64,000 bases of DNA from Tessaracoccus defluvii (lineage in GTDB: Bacteria > Actinomycetota > Actinomycetes > Propionibacteriales > Propionibacteriaceae): assembly GCF_014489575.1 (NCBI RefSeq), contig NZ_CP060789.1, positions 744,001-808,000 on the forward strand, written 5' to 3'. This document shows, piece after piece, positions 40,026 through 50,719 of the stretch (the first letter of the stretch is position 1; each line of letters starts with the position of its first letter). Position numbers and translations under genes: made by a program. Below the pieces are notes generated by a model. It was not told the origin of the DNA. It was given only the letters and a program-made list of their open reading frames with translations, and did no database searches.

Positions 40026-42851
40026 GTGGCTAAGCCTCGCGTTCACGAGATCGCCAAGGAAATCGGGATTTCTAGCAAAGACCTTCTCACCAAGCTCGGT
40101 GAGTTGGGCGAATACGTCCGCGGACCGTCCTCCACGTTGGAGGCGCCTGTCGTCCGCAAGATCCGGGAGGCGTACAACGCCGGCGGATCCGACAACCAGT
40201 CCAAGCCCCAGGCCGCGCCGAAGCCGGCGCCGGCAAAGCCCGCCGCACCCCAGGCCACGCCGGCAGCGCCGGCAGTGACCCCTGGTGCGGTCGACCCCAC
40301 GGCTGCGCAGCCGGCCCGCCCGGCCGCCCCGCGCCCCGCCGCACCGACCCCCGCCCCGCGTCCCGCGGCACCGGCCCCCGGCCCGGCGGCCAAGCCTGCG
40401 GCGACCCCGCCGGCAGCGGCCCCCGCGCCGCGTCCCGCTGCGCGCCCCGGTGGTGCGGCTCCGGCCCCCGGCCCGCGTCCCGCTGCGCCGACCCCGGCTC
40501 CCCGCCCCGGCGGGGCACCGACTCCCGGTCCCCGCAAGCCCGGCGCACCGCGCCCGGGTAACAACCCGTTCGCCCCGTCGCAGGGCATGGGCACTCAGCA
40601 GCGACGCGCCCCGCGTCCTGACGGTGCCCCGCGCCGCGACGGCCCCGGTGGCGCCCGTCCCGGTGCACCCGCGGGCGGCGACAACCGGATGCCCCGTCCC
40701 GGCGGCACCGGCGGCCTGCCCGGCATGCCGCGCCCCAACCCCGCGATGATGCCGAAGACGGCCAACGCCGCGATCGGCGCCCGTCCCTCGCGTCCCGGCC
40801 AGGGTGGCCCCGGCCGTGGTCGTCCCGGCGGTGGCGGCGGTGCCCGCCCCGGCGCGGGCGGCCCGCCCATGGGCGGCGGCCCGATGGGTGGCCCCGGCGG
40901 TCGCGGAGGCGGCCGTGGCCGCGGCGGCACGCAGGGTGCCTTCGGTCGTGGCGGCGCCGCAGGTAAGCGTGGTCGCAAGTCGAAGAAGCAGCGCAGGCAA
41001 GAGTTCGACCAGATGGAGGCCCCCGCGATCGGCGGCGTGCGCGTCCGGAAGGGCGAGGGACAGACCGTCCGGCTCCGCCGCGGTGCCTCGCTGACGGATC
41101 TCGCCGAGAAGATCGGCGTCGACGCGGCGTCGCTCGTGCAGGTGCTGTTCCACCTGGGCGAGATGGTCACCGCGACGCAGTCGGTCGCCGACGACACCCT
41201 CGAGGTGCTGGGCGCCGAACTCGACTACAACATCGAGGTCGTCTCCCCGGAGGACGAGGACCGCGAGCTGCTCGAGAGCTTCGACCTGGAGTTCGGCGAG
41301 GACATCGGCGACGAGGACGATCTGGCGGCACGTCCGCCCGTCGTCACCGTCATGGGCCACGTCGACCACGGCAAGACGAAGCTCCTCGACGCCCTGCGGC
41401 ACGCCAATGTGCAGGCCCGCGAGGCCGGCGGCATCACCCAGGCGATCGGCGCCTACCAGGTGGAGACTGTCGTCGACGAGGCCGAGCGCGCGATCACCTT
41501 CATCGACACCCCGGGCCACGAGGCGTTCACCGCCATGCGTGCCCGTGGTGCCAAGTCGACCGACATCGCGGTGCTGGTCGTCGCGGCCGATGACGGTGTC
41601 ATGCCGCAGACCATCGAGGCGCTCAACCACGCCAAGGCGGCAGACGTCCCGATCGTGGTGGCGGTCAACAAGATCGACAAGGAGACGGCCGACCCGGTCC
41701 GTGTCCGCGGTCAGCTGTCCGAGTTCGGACTGGTTCCCGAGGAGTACGGCGGCGACACCCAGTTCGTCGACGTGTCCGCGGTCACCCGCGAGGGCCTGGA
41801 CCACCTGCTGGAGTCGATCGTCTTGACGGCCGACGCCGCGCTCGATCTGCGTGCGAACCCCGACATGCCTGCGCAGGGTGTGGCCATCGAGGCCCACCTC
41901 GACAAGGGCCGCGGCCCGGTTGCCACCGTCCTGGTGCACCGCGGCACGCTGCGGATCGGTGACTCCATCGTCGCCGGTTCGGCCCACGGCCGCGTCCGCG
42001 CGCTGATCAACGATCAGGGCGACACCATCACCGAGGCCCCGCCGTCGATGCCCGTCCAGGTGCTCGGCCTGACGTCCGTGCCGGGAGCCGGCGACAACTT
42101 CCTCGTTGTCGACGACGACCGCATGGCCCGCCAGATCGCCGACAAGCGTGAGGCCCGCATGCGGGCCGCCATGCAGGCGAAGACGAGCCGTCGCAAGACC
42201 CTCGACCAGCTGTTCGAGCAGATGGAGAAGGGCGAGACGCAGGAGCTGCTCCTCATCCTCAAGGGTGACGGCGCCGGTTCTGTGGAGGCCCTCGAAGACG
42301 CCCTCAGCAAGATCGAGGTCGGCGAAGAGGTGTCGCTGCGCGTCATCGACCGCGGTGTCGGTGCGATCACCGAGACCAACGTCTCGCTCGCCGCGGCCTC
42401 CAAGGCCGTCATCCTCGGCTTCAACGTGCGGCCCACGCCGCACGCGACCCAGATGGCGGACCGGGAGAACGTGGACATCCGCTTCTACTCGGTCATCTAC
42501 GCCGCGATCGACGAGATCGAGGCCGCGCTCAAGGGCATGCTCAAGCCGATCTACGCCGAGGAGATCCGCGGTCACGCGGAGATCCGTGAGGTCTTCCGTT
42601 CCTCCAAGTTCGGCAACATCGCCGGCTGTATGGTCACCAACGGCACCATGCGGCGCAACGCCAAGGCGCGTCTGCTCCGCGACGGCGTCGTCATCGCCGA
42701 CACCTCGGTCGCCTCGCTGCGACGCGAGAAGGACGATGCGACCGAGGTCCGCGAGGGCTTCGAGTGTGGTCTGACTCTGTCGAACTACAACGACATCCGG
42801 ATCGGTGACATCGTCGAGACGTACGAGATGGTGGAGAAGGAGCGCGACTGA
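40026..42851 (+). CDS. infB: translation initiation factor IF-2
   Basis: GTPase that places initiator tRNA on the 30S subunit. It has 941 residues. An N-terminal IF2N helix set ([22 protein letters not shown]) is followed by a long Ala/Pro then Gly/Arg-rich disordered linker (about 60-310), a second IF2N, the G domain with [19 protein letters not shown] and NKID, then domains II-IV (C-terminal [12 protein letters not shown]). AAGGAGAG precedes the GTG start. rbfA begins 1 nt after the stop. Confidence 0.97.
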   Translation: MAKPRVHEIAKEIGISSKDLLTKLGELGEYVRGPSSTLEAPVVRKIREAYNAGGSDNQSKPQAAPKPAPAKPAAPQATPAAPAVTPGAVDPTAAQPARPAAPRPAAPTPAPRPAAPAPGPAAKPAATPPAAAPAPRPAARPGGAAPAPGPRPAAPTPAPRPGGAPTPGPRKPGAPRPGNNPFAPSQGMGTQQRRAPRPDGAPRRDGPGGARPGAPAGGDNRMPRPGGTGGLPGMPRPNPAMMPKTANAAIGARPSRPGQGGPGRGRPGGGGGARPGAGGPPMGGGPMGGPGGRGGGRGRGGTQGAFGRGGAAGKRGRKSKKQRRQEFDQMEAPAIGGVRVRKGEGQTVRLRRGASLTDLAEKIGVDAASLVQVLFHLGEMVTATQSVADDTLEVLGAELDYNIEVVSPEDEDRELLESFDLEFGEDIGDEDDLAARPPVVTVMGHVDHGKTKLLDALRHANVQAREAGGITQAIGAYQVETVVDEAERAITFIDTPGHEAFTAMRARGAKSTDIAVLVVAADDGVMPQTIEALNHAKAADVPIVVAVNKIDKETADPVRVRGQLSEFGLVPEEYGGDTQFVDVSAVTREGLDHLLESIVLTADAALDLRANPDMPAQGVAIEAHLDKGRGPVATVLVHRGTLRIGDSIVAGSAHGRVRALINDQGDTITEAPPSMPVQVLGLTSVPGAGDNFLVVDDDRMARQIADKREARMRAAMQAKTSRRKTLDQLFEQMEKGETQELLLILKGDGAGSVEALEDALSKIEVGEEVSLRVIDRGVGAITETNVSLAAASKAVILGFNVRPTPHATQMADRENVDIRFYSVIYAAIDEIEAALKGMLKPIYAEEIRGHAEIREVFRSSKFGNIAGCMVTNGTMRRNAKARLLRDGVVIADTSVASLRREKDDATEVREGFECGLTLSNYNDIRIGDIVETYEMVEKERD

Positions 42852-42852
42852 C

Positions 42853-43293
42853 ATGGTGGGCCCACGCAACGCGAAGCTCGCTGACCAGATCAAGGTGCTG
42901 CTGGCGTCGACGATCGACCGTAGGGTGAAGGACCCCCGTCTGGGGTTCGTCACCATCACGGAGGTCCGCCTCTCCGGTGACAACCGGGAGGCGACGGCGT
43001 TCTACACGGTGCTGGGCGACGACGAGGCGCGCGCCGGTTCCGCGGCCGCCCTCGCGTCGGCCACCGGGATGCTCCGTTCGACGGTCGGCGCCCAGCTCGG
43101 GATGAAGTTCACCCCGACGCTGGCGTTCGTCCTGGACGCGACGCCCGAGTCGGCCCGCCACATCGAGGACCTGCTCGCGCAGGTCCAGGCGAGCGACGCC
43201 GAGGCCGCGGCGGCCGCGCGCGGCAAGGAGTTCGCCGGCGAGGCTGACCCCTACAGGCAGCCCCGCCAGGCCGAGGAAGCCGACCAGCAGTGA
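42853..43293 (+). CDS. rbfA: 30S ribosome-binding factor A
   Basis: Cold-shock and 16S 5'-end maturation factor for the 30S subunit. It has 146 residues with the KH-like RbfA fold: [23 protein letters not shown], then [27 protein letters not shown], and an acidic tail. ATG 42853 is 1 nt after infB. The end overlaps truB by GTGA. Confidence 0.95.
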   Translation: MVGPRNAKLADQIKVLLASTIDRRVKDPRLGFVTITEVRLSGDNREATAFYTVLGDDEARAGSAAALASATGMLRSTVGAQLGMKFTPTLAFVLDATPESARHIEDLLAQVQASDAEAAAAARGKEFAGEADPYRQPRQAEEADQQ

Positions 43294-44152
43294 ACCACGC
43301 CTCGGGGGTGGTGATCGTCGACAAGGAGTCGGGGGTCACCTCCCACCAGGTGGTGGGGCGGCTGCGGCGGCTGCTCGGCACCCGCAAGATCGGCCACGCC
43401 GGCACCCTCGACCCGATGGCGACCGGCGTCCTGATCCTCGGCGTCAACCGGGCGACCCGCCTGCTCGGACACCTGGCACTCCACGACAAGCGGTACCTGG
43501 CCACGGTCCGGCTGGGGGAACGCTCCGACACCGATGACGCCGACGGCACCGTCGAGCCGGTCGCTCCCGCGGCCGGCCTCAGCATCGCCGCGGTGGACGC
43601 GGCGCTCGCGCCGCAACGCGGCGACATTCTGCAGCGTCCCAGCAGCTTCTCCGCCATCAAGGTGGAGGGTAAGCGCGCTTACGCGCTGGCCAGGGCCGGT
43701 GAGGCGGTTGAGCTGAAGAAACGTCCCGTGACGATCACCCGGCTCGACGTGCTCGGGGCGCGGGTGGAGGGCGACTGCCTCGACGTCGACCTCGACGTTG
43801 AATGCTCGTCTGGCACCTACGTCCGGGCCATCGCCCGGGACCTGGGTGAGGCTCTCGGGGTGGGGGGCCACCTGACCAGCCTGCGCCGCACCCGCATCGG
43901 CGGCTACGACATCGCCGACGCCGTCCGGCTCGGCGACGAGCCCCCGCGCTGCTCAGCATGGCCGAGGCGGCCCGGCGCAGTTTCCCCGTGGTCGAGCTGA
44001 CCGCCGAGGAGGCCGTCGACGTCGGCTTCGGGCGGCGCCTCAGCCGGACCGTCCCGGGCACCCCGACCGGCGTCCTCGATCCGGCCGGCAACCTGCTGGC
44101 CCTCTACGAGCCCAGCGACGCGGGCGCCAAGCCGCTCGCCGTCCTCGTGTGA
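43290..44152 (+). CDS. truB: tRNA pseudouridine(55) synthase (frame broken at 43941-43945)
   Basis: Makes pseudouridine 55 in the T-loop of tRNAs. About 287 residues when repaired. Seen: [21 protein letters not shown], catalytic Asp in [32 protein letters not shown] and [15 protein letters not shown]. The C-terminal PUA-like part ([19 protein letters not shown]) is in another frame; one extra C in the CCCCC at 43941-43945 joins them ([13 protein letters not shown]). The GTG start overlaps the rbfA stop. Confidence 0.93.
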
Positions 44153-44189
44153 TCGCCGTCGAACATAGATTCCTCGAAGGAGCAACCAG

Positions 44190-45074
44190 GTGAACGAATC
44201 TGTCGTGGTGATCGGCAACTTCGACGGCGTGCACGCCGGCCACAGGCGGGTCCTGCAGGCAGCCCTCGCCGGTGACGGCCTGCCCGTCATCGTCGTGACG
44301 TTCTGGCCCCATCCGGTGACCGTGCTCCGGCCCGGCCAGGCGCCCAAACTCCTGAGTGACCTGCGCACCCGCATCGAGCTGCTCCGCGAGGCGGGGGCCC
44401 ACGAGGTGCGGGTCATCTCGTTCACGCCGGACGTAGCCGCCCTCAACCCCGCGACTTTCGTCGAGCGGTTCCTGCTGCCGCTCAACCCACGCAGGATCGT
44501 GGTGGGAGAGAACTTCCGCTTCGGGGCGAAGGCGGCCGGCGACGTCGCCACGCTCGCCACCCTCGGGCAGGGCCGCTTCGCGGTCGAGCCGGTGGCCCTC
44601 GAACACGACGCCGACGGCGTCACCTGCTCCACCTCCATCCGGCAGCAACTGGTCGACGGCGACGTCGAGGGGGCCGCACGTCAGCTGGAGCGTCCGTTCC
44701 GGTTCCGCGGTGTCGTCGTGGTCGGAGACCAGCGCGGACGGCAGCTCGGCTTCCCGACGGCGAACCTGACGGTGCCCTCCGACATGGCGGTGCCCGCTGA
44801 CGGCGTCTACGCCGGTTGGCTGACGCGCCTCGACGAACCCGGGGCTGCGCCGATGGCCGCCGCGATCTCCGTCGGGACGAACCCCACGTTCGACGGAGCT
44901 GATCGCCGCGTCGAAAGCTATGTCATCGACCGCACCGACCTGGAGCTCTACGGCGTCGAGGTGGCGGTGGACTTCGTCGCGCGGCTACGCGGCCAGGTGC
45001 GATTCACGGGCGTCGACGACCTCATCGTGCAGATGCGTGCCGACGTCGACCGCGCCCGGGAGGCGCTGGCCTGA
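44190..45074 (+). CDS. ribF: bifunctional riboflavin kinase / FAD synthetase
   Basis: Converts riboflavin to FMN and FAD. It has 294 residues. The N-terminal adenylyltransferase domain has VVIGNFDGVHAGHR and GENFRFGAKAAGD; the C-terminal kinase domain has GRQLGFPTANL and AISVGTNPTFDGADRRVESYV. AAGGAG lies 7 nt before the GTG start. It has the usual place after truB. Confidence 0.95.
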   Translation: MNESVVVIGNFDGVHAGHRRVLQAALAGDGLPVIVVTFWPHPVTVLRPGQAPKLLSDLRTRIELLREAGAHEVRVISFTPDVAALNPATFVERFLLPLNPRRIVVGENFRFGAKAAGDVATLATLGQGRFAVEPVALEHDADGVTCSTSIRQQLVDGDVEGAARQLERPFRFRGVVVVGDQRGRQLGFPTANLTVPSDMAVPADGVYAGWLTRLDEPGAAPMAAAISVGTNPTFDGADRRVESYVIDRTDLELYGVEVAVDFVARLRGQVRFTGVDDLIVQMRADVDRAREALA

Positions 45075-45092
45075 CGCCCCGCGGGGGACCGC

Positions 45093-45572
45093 TCAGCGGA
45101 CGGTGAGCGACTTCTTGTAGACGGCGTAGTGCTTCGAGGCCTCCACACCGTCGTCGACCTGCTCCACCTCGGGATCCTCGACGAACAGATGCTCGCCGGT
45201 CGGGTGGTATTCGAGGGAGACGTAGAGCGGAACGGCCTTCTCATTCATCGGGTCGACGGCGAGGTAGACGGCGCTGTAGCCAGCCTCCCGGGCCGTCCTC
45301 TCCAGGAAGCTGCTGAGCGCCCGGCCTGCGCCCATGCGGCGGGCCGACGGGTAGACGTACATGTTGCGCAACTCTGGTGTGAGGTCTCCGGACTCGAAGT
45401 CGAGGAGGGCAGTGCCGAGGGCCGCGGCCCCGTCCAGGGCGACCGCGAAGATCAATCTGCCCTGGTTCATGGCAGAGAAATGCTTGTCCACGAGGCCAAG
45501 CTCCGGGCGTGACTGGTGCAGGCGCAACTGATCGAGATCATCGGCTTCGACACGGCGCACGGTGATGGCCAT
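45093..45572 (-). CDS. GNAT family N-acetyltransferase
   Basis: Protein of 159 residues with the GNAT fold: TPELRNMYVYPSARRMGAGRALSSFLERTAREAGY (acetyl-CoA loop ARRMGAGR) and the C-terminal NEKAVPLYVSLEYH. The substrate is unknown. ATG 45572 is preferred because GAGGAG lies just upstream. It is an isolated minus-strand gene placed between ribF and rpsO, where no gene is usual. Confidence 0.82.
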   Translation of the reverse strand: MAITVRRVEADDLDQLRLHQSRPELGLVDKHFSAMNQGRLIFAVALDGAAALGTALLDFESGDLTPELRNMYVYPSARRMGAGRALSSFLERTAREAGYSAVYLAVDPMNEKAVPLYVSLEYHPTGEHLFVEDPEVEQVDDGVEASKHYAVYKKSLTVR

Positions 45573-45730
45573 TTTGCTCCTCGGGGGTCCTCTCGGGGTC
45601 TCCACCCTAGCGCGTCGGGGTGGCCCGCAATCGGGGTGGAACGGATTCGGGCAGGCCGGGAGAGCGGGTGATTAGGGGCCCTCGGAGGGACGGTGTTAAG
45701 GTATGCAGGTTGCCGTCATACCGGCCACGG

Positions 45731-45788
45731 CCTCGTAAGAGCCCCGCCCGCACCAGCGAAGGGGGCGCCGTGCAGCGAACCGAGAGGA
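45731..45788 (+). promoter_or_regulatory. possible S15 autoregulatory leader
   Basis: GCCCC (near 45740) can pair with GGGGC (near 45763) in the roughly 95-nt rpsO leader, and CCTC at 45731 is complementary to the GAGG of the ribosome site. rpsO leaders are often autoregulated; no named motif is recognised. Confidence 0.3.
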
Positions 45789-45797
45789 GCACCGACT

Positions 45798-46061
45798 ATG
45801 GATGCTGAAATGAAGAAGCAGATCATTGAAGAGTACGCGACCAAGCCTGGTGACACCGGTTCGCCCGACGTGCAGATCGCTCTGCTGACGAAGCGGATCG
45901 CGCACCTCACCGAGCACCTGAAGTCCCACAAGGGCGATCACCACAGCCGTCGTGGGCTGATGCTCATGGTCGGCCAGCGTCGCCGCCTGCTCAACTACGT
46001 CGCCAAGAACGACGTCGAGCACTACCGTGCGCTGATCGCCCGCCTGGGCCTGCGTCGCTGA
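45798..46061 (+). CDS. rpsO: 30S ribosomal protein S15
   Basis: Primary 16S rRNA-binding protein. It has 87 residues, with the conserved [33 protein letters not shown] precedes the ATG. A terminator follows the stop, so transcription does not continue into the convergent neighbour. Confidence 0.96.
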   Translation: MDAEMKKQIIEEYATKPGDTGSPDVQIALLTKRIAHLTEHLKSHKGDHHSRRGLMLMVGQRRRLLNYVAKNDVEHYRALIARLGLRR

Positions 46062-46083
46062 TCTCCTGCGAAGATCTCTTCGG

Positions 46084-46111
46084 GCGGGGCACTCCTTCGG
46101 GGGTGCCCCGC
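46084..46111 (+). terminator. rpsO terminator
   Basis: GCGGGGCACTCC, loop TTCG, GGGGTGCCCCGC (one G-U pair), then CTCGCTTTG. Confidence 0.75.
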
Positions 46112-46121
46112 TCGCTTTGTC

Positions 46122-47120
46122 TCAGAGGGCGATCAGGCGGTCGGTGTCGCCGAACACCTCCAGCCCGGCGGCGACTCCGGTTCCGGCGAACAGCGTCTCC
46201 CCGGTGCCGCCGGTGTGCCGGACGGTGACGCGGGCGTCGAGCGTCTCCTCGACCCTGCGGTGCATCGCGGTGCGCAGCGGCGCGTGCAGCAGCCCGCCCC
46301 GGGGGCGGGTCGCGCTCATGGCCAGGACGCCGTCCGGCCCACGCAGCTCCCAGTCGACGCGGTCGTCCGTGATGGACAGCCGCGTGTCGGTCGAGCCGTT
46401 CCAGGTGGCCCAGGTGCTGATCCGCCCGTGACGTCGCAGCGCGACGATCGACCCGCGGAAGGTGCGACCGAGGCCCGGGATGATGGCGCACGACGCCGTC
46501 AGGGAGCCCTCGTCGGGCTTCCCCGCGTCGTCGGAGAGATGGTTGCTGGCGAGCCACACGTATCCGGCGGGGAAGGACCGGCCCCAGTCCTTCTCGATGT
46601 AGCCGCGGCCGCCGGTGAACGACGTCGGGGTGTCCTCGACGGCGAGGGCGCCGGCGAGCCCGTGCCCGAACGAGACGATGCCGTGGAGACACTCCATGAC
46701 CGGCACGTACCCGTACCAGCCCATGATTCCCGGCCGCAGCGGCGTGACCGGGTAGGGGACGGGCGGGGTCGCGTACGTCACCGTGCCCCGCAGTTGGGGC
46801 AGGTCGAGCCGGACGCCGGCGTGGTCGAACCGGTTGGCCCCCACCTCCACGACGAACGAGCGGTCGTCGGCGCGGAACTGGTCGACCGGGTAGCGGTGGT
46901 ACCAGGAGCGCCCCGTCAGGCCGTCGAGGACCTGGACGAACGCCTCGCCGGTCCGTTCACCCTCGGCGCGGAAGATCCCGGGGATAACGGCCCAGCGGGC
47001 GGCGAGGTCGGAGGAGATCAGCTTGATGTACCAGCCCTCGAAGTAGCCGCCGCGGACGCCGTGTCCGTGGAATGCCTCGGGGTGGAACACCCCGCGAAGG
47101 TGACGGATCGGGGACCTCAT
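46122..47120 (-). CDS. tocopherol cyclase-like protein
   Basis: Protein of 332 residues. The start RHLRGVFHPEAFHGHGVRGGYFEGWYIKL and the mid-protein GRGYIEKDWGRSFPAGYVWLASN are the hallmarks of the tocopherol cyclase-like family (PF14249 type), a lipocalin-like double barrel. In plants and cyanobacteria it forms the chromanol ring; heterotrophic bacteria that carry homologues make no tocopherol, so the role here is unknown, possibly on a prenyl-quinone or other lipid. The ATG is in an ATGA overlap with the putA stop (after frame repair), so the two are co-expressed. Confidence 0.8.
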   Translation of the reverse strand: MRSPIRHLRGVFHPEAFHGHGVRGGYFEGWYIKLISSDLAARWAVIPGIFRAEGERTGEAFVQVLDGLTGRSWYHRYPVDQFRADDRSFVVEVGANRFDHAGVRLDLPQLRGTVTYATPPVPYPVTPLRPGIMGWYGYVPVMECLHGIVSFGHGLAGALAVEDTPTSFTGGRGYIEKDWGRSFPAGYVWLASNHLSDDAGKPDEGSLTASCAIIPGLGRTFRGSIVALRRHGRISTWATWNGSTDTRLSITDDRVDWELRGPDGVLAMSATRPRGGLLHAPLRTAMHRRVEETLDARVTVRHTGGTGETLFAGTGVAAGLEVFGDTDRLIAL

Positions 47121-50100
47121 GGCAGCCCACCCAACCGCAGTTGTGACACGAGCGGGCTCGGATGCCCGAACCGGTGTGCGGTGATGGAGACCGACTGCTC
47201 CAGCACATAGGCCAGGCCGGCGAGGCGCAGGGGGACGAGGCTCGGTCCCGCGAAGACTGTCACGTCGATCCGGCGGCCCAGCGCGACGGATACGTCGCGG
47301 CTCCCGAGGTACCGGATCCTGCCGACGGCGCCCGCATCGAAGGCAGCGTCGTGCTCGACGGAGACCGGCAGGCCGACCGACTCGAGGACTCTCCGCAGGT
47401 GACCGGCGGGCTCGCCCCGGAAGGAGAAGGAGGCCGCCGCCCCAGAGCGACGGCGGCGCCCGCCTCGCGGAGGACGGCGTCCGCGGTGGCATCCTCCACC
47501 CGGACGGTCACCGTCGCGGGTCGGTACCGCAGGACGTTGACCTCGGCGACCAGGCCCGACGGGTCGTGGAGGGCGCCGAACCTGGCCCGCGCCTCGCGCT
47601 CGTCGCCGCTGAGGACGGTGCCGAGCCGGGCCAGCGCGTCGCCGTCAAGGACGGCCGCGGCCTCCCGCTGGAGGCGGGCGAGGCGGGCGTCGGTCGGGTG
47701 GGCGTCGGGGTCCACCGCCACGGGTGTCGGCACCCAGGTGCCGAGCGCCGCCAGGTGGTTGGGTCCGCCCGCCTTGGCCGACGGCCCGACGACCGACCGC
47801 TTCCACCCACCGAAGGGCTGCCGGCGGACGATGGCGCCCGTGATGGGCCGGTTGACGTAGAGGTTGCCTGCCCGGACGCCGTCGAGCCACTCCTGCACCT
47901 CCGTCGGATCCAACGAGTGGATCCCCGAGGTGAGCCCGAACGCGGTGTCGTTGGCCCAGGCGATGGCGGTTGCCAGGTCCGGTGCCGCCATCAGCCCCAG
48001 CACGGGACCGAAGTACTCCGCGCGGTGGAACTCGCTGCCCGGTCGCACCCCGGCGCGGATCCCCGGCCGCCAGAGGCGCTCCCCCAGCAGGTGTGGTTCG
48101 AGGAGCCAACGCTGCCCCGGCTCCAGCTGCGTCAATCCCCGCAGCAGCTTCTCCCCGGGCTCCTCGGTGAGCGGGCCCACCTGGGCGCCCGGATCGCGTG
48201 CGGTGCCGACGCGCAGCGAGGCGGCCGCGTCGACCAGCTGGTCGAGGAAGCGGGCCGACCGCGCGACCGATCCGACCAGGATGCCCAGCGAGGCGGCGGA
48301 GCACTTCTGACCGGAGTGACCGAACGCGGAGGAGACCAGATCGGCGGCGGCCAGGTCGAGATCCGCGGCGGGGGTCACGATGATGGCGTTCTTCCCGGAC
48401 GTCTCCGCCAGCAGCGGGAGGCCGGGCCGCCAGGTGCGGAACAGTTCCGCCGTCTCGGCGGATCCGGTCAGGAGCACCTGCTCGACCCGGGTGTCGGTGA
48501 TCAGGTCGCGCCCGAGCGGCCCGTCGTCGAGGACGGCGAGCTGCAGGAGCCCGCGGGGGACGCCCGCGTCCCACAGCGACTCGGCCAGGACGGCCGCCAC
48601 CCGTCGCGCGGACGGAGCGGGCTTCAGCACGACAGCCGACCCGACGGCCAACGCCGCGGCCACCCCGCCCAACGGGATCGCGATCGGGAAGTTCCAGGGC
48701 GACGCGACCACGGTCACCCGCGGCGGCAGCTGACGGGCGCCGGGGACGACCTCGGTGGCCAGCGACGCGTAGTAGGTGGCGAAGTCGACGGCCTCCGAGA
48801 CCTCAGCGTCGGCCTGCTCCGGCAGCTTGCCCGCGTCGTCGCAGGCGACGGTGACGAGTCGCCGGCGGACGGCCTCCAGCGACCGGGCGACTGCCCGCAG
48901 CACGTCCGCCCGCTGGCCGGCCGGGACCGCGGACCAGGCGCCACCCTCCCGTGCGGCCCGGTCCAGGATCGTCGACACCTGCGCCGTCGTCGTGATCGTC
49001 GAGTCGAGGGTGGTGCGGGCGCCGAGCCGCCGGGCTGGCAGCGCACCCCGGACGGCGTCGGCCCAGGCGGCGCCTGAGGGCGTCGTCGTGTCGGTGTCGG
49101 CCGCGTTGCGGAACCCCGGGCCGGCCTGCTGCCGCTCCTGGACGACCCAGGCTGCCGCCAGGGCGGGGGAGTGGGCGGCGGCCGCCAGGAACCTGGCCTC
49201 CTCCCGCTCCAGGAACGCCGGATCGGAGCCGAGCCGGGAGGCCCCGGACATGAAGTTCTCCGGAGCCGCGTTCTCCTCGAGCCTGCGCGCCAGGTACGAC
49301 ACGGCCGCGCCGTACTCCGCAGCCGGCACCAGCGGCACATACAGTCGCGGGGCGCCGACCTCGGCCCCGACGACCCGTTGCAGCCGCGGCGCCATGCCCG
49401 CCAGCATCTCGAGTTCCGTGCCGGCTTCCACGCCCCGGGCGCGGGCGAGTGTGTGCGCGGCGGCGAGCGAGAAGACGTTGTGGCTGGCGACGCCGATCCG
49501 CAGCCGATCGACCGCCCCGGGTCGCAGGCAGCGGCCGAGGGCGGAGAGGAACGAGGCGTCCGTGTCCAGCTTCGACCCCAGCACGGGCGACGGCCACCCG
49601 CGCAGCTCCGCCGTGACGAGTTCCATGGCGAGGTTGGCGCCCTTGACCAGGCGGACCCTGATGGGTCGGCCTCCCGCCGCCGCCCTGCGCCTGGCGAAGG
49701 CGTCGAGCTCCGCGAGCACCAGGTCGGACTCGCGCAGGTAGGTCTGCACGGCGATGCCCGCGTCGAGCCGCTCGAGGCCGGGAAGGGAGAGAAGCCGCCG
49801 GAACACGTCGAGGGTCAGGTGGAGGTCGCGGTACTCCTCCATGTCGAGGTTGACGAAGCACCCTGCGCGGGCCGCCGCCGCGTACAGGGGGCGGAGCCGG
49901 CGCACGGCCTGGTCGACGGCGTCGGCATGCCCCCAGGCGGAGCGCTGGCCCAACACGGCCGAGACCTTGATGGAGACGTGGTCGACGCCGTCCAGCTCGA
50001 GCAGCCGTCGGGTGCGGGCCAGCCGCTGCTGTGCGTGGTCGTCGCCGAGGACGGCCTCGCCGAGGAGATTCAGGTTGAGGCGGACCCCGCCGCGCCGCAG

Positions 50101-50481
50101 CCGTCGCAGGGTCCGCGGCAGCGGGCCGCCGACGTCGACGACCAGGTCTCCCACCAGGGCCCTGAACGCCCGCCGGGCCACGGGGAGGGCGGCGCGGGGA
50201 GCGGCGGCGGCGCCGCGGAGAGCCAGGGCCAGCGGCGCGGGCAGGAAGTCGGGGGGAGAGGCCGCGAGCCTGGCCAGCGCGGCTGCGGCCACGCGCGGGT
50301 CCTCGGGCCTCATGACCTCGTCGACGAAGGCGAGGGTGAAGTCCAGCCCGCCGGGCTGTGCCAGCGCGTCGCCGAGCAGTCGGGCGGACGGAGGTTCAGG
50401 GAGATCGCGGCAGGCGTGGGCCCACCGCCGCGCGGTCGCCGCAGCGGAGGAAACGTCCAGTGGTGCGGGCGTCACAGCCAT
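47117..50481 (-). CDS. putA: bifunctional proline dehydrogenase / L-glutamate-gamma-semialdehyde dehydrogenase (frame broken near 47432)
   Basis: Oxidises proline to glutamate in two channelled steps. About 1121 residues when repaired. PRODH barrel: LNLLGEAVLGD, HVSIKVSAVLGQ, VNLDMEEYRDL, RLVKGANLAMEL, ASHNVFSLA, EMLAGMA. ALDH domain from about residue 500: VASPWNFPIAIPLGG, LLTGSAETAELF, ETSGKNAIIV, SSAFGHSGQKCSAAS (Cys nucleophile), EYFGPVLGLM. A C-terminal extension of about 200 residues follows, as in long PutAs. The frame breaks in that extension; one extra base near 47432 restores it to the stop at 47117, overlapping the next gene by ATGA. It has no N-terminal DNA-binding domain, so it is not an autoregulator. 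Confidence 0.92.
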
Positions 50482-50533
50482 GTGCCCATCGTCGTCCCGG
50501 CTCGTCGATGCCGCTGGACATCACCCGAACGGG

Positions 50534-50539
50534 TAGACT
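50534..50539 (+). promoter_or_regulatory. -10 box for pnp
   Basis: TAGACT in the intergenic region divergent from putA; the pnp leader would be about 180 nt. Confidence 0.45.
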
Positions 50540-50595
50540 GCCGCATACAACCGAATACCGAACAGTTACCCAGCAGCCCAGACTCGGTCTCGTCT

Positions 50596-50653
50596 GGTCC
50601 TCGGTAGTGGCCTTCGGGTGCGCAAGCGCCCCCGCGGGTCTCGATCGAAGACC
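50596..50653 (+). ncRNA. Actino-pnp-like leader RNA
   Basis: Within the leader of pnp, GGTCCTCG (50596-50603) can pair with CGAAGACC (50646-50653, one mismatch), enclosing CGGTAGTGGCC and GCGCAAGCGC segments. Position and the CCTCGGTAG...CGAAGACC pattern fit the Actino-pnp motif found upstream of pnp in actinobacteria, thought to be a processing or autoregulation site. The match is from memory, not a covariance model. Confidence 0.55.
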
Positions 50654-50719
50654 GGCAGGCACGGCGGATGATCTTCCCGCCAGGGGTTGGGCGCGCTCAC
50701 ACCCGAAAGGAGCCTGTCC

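Noticed and set aside
39984..42983. 999-codon minus-strand open frame opposite infB
   Set aside because: Antisense shadow of the IF-2 gene; the Ala/Gly/Arg-rich translation mirrors the low-complexity linker.
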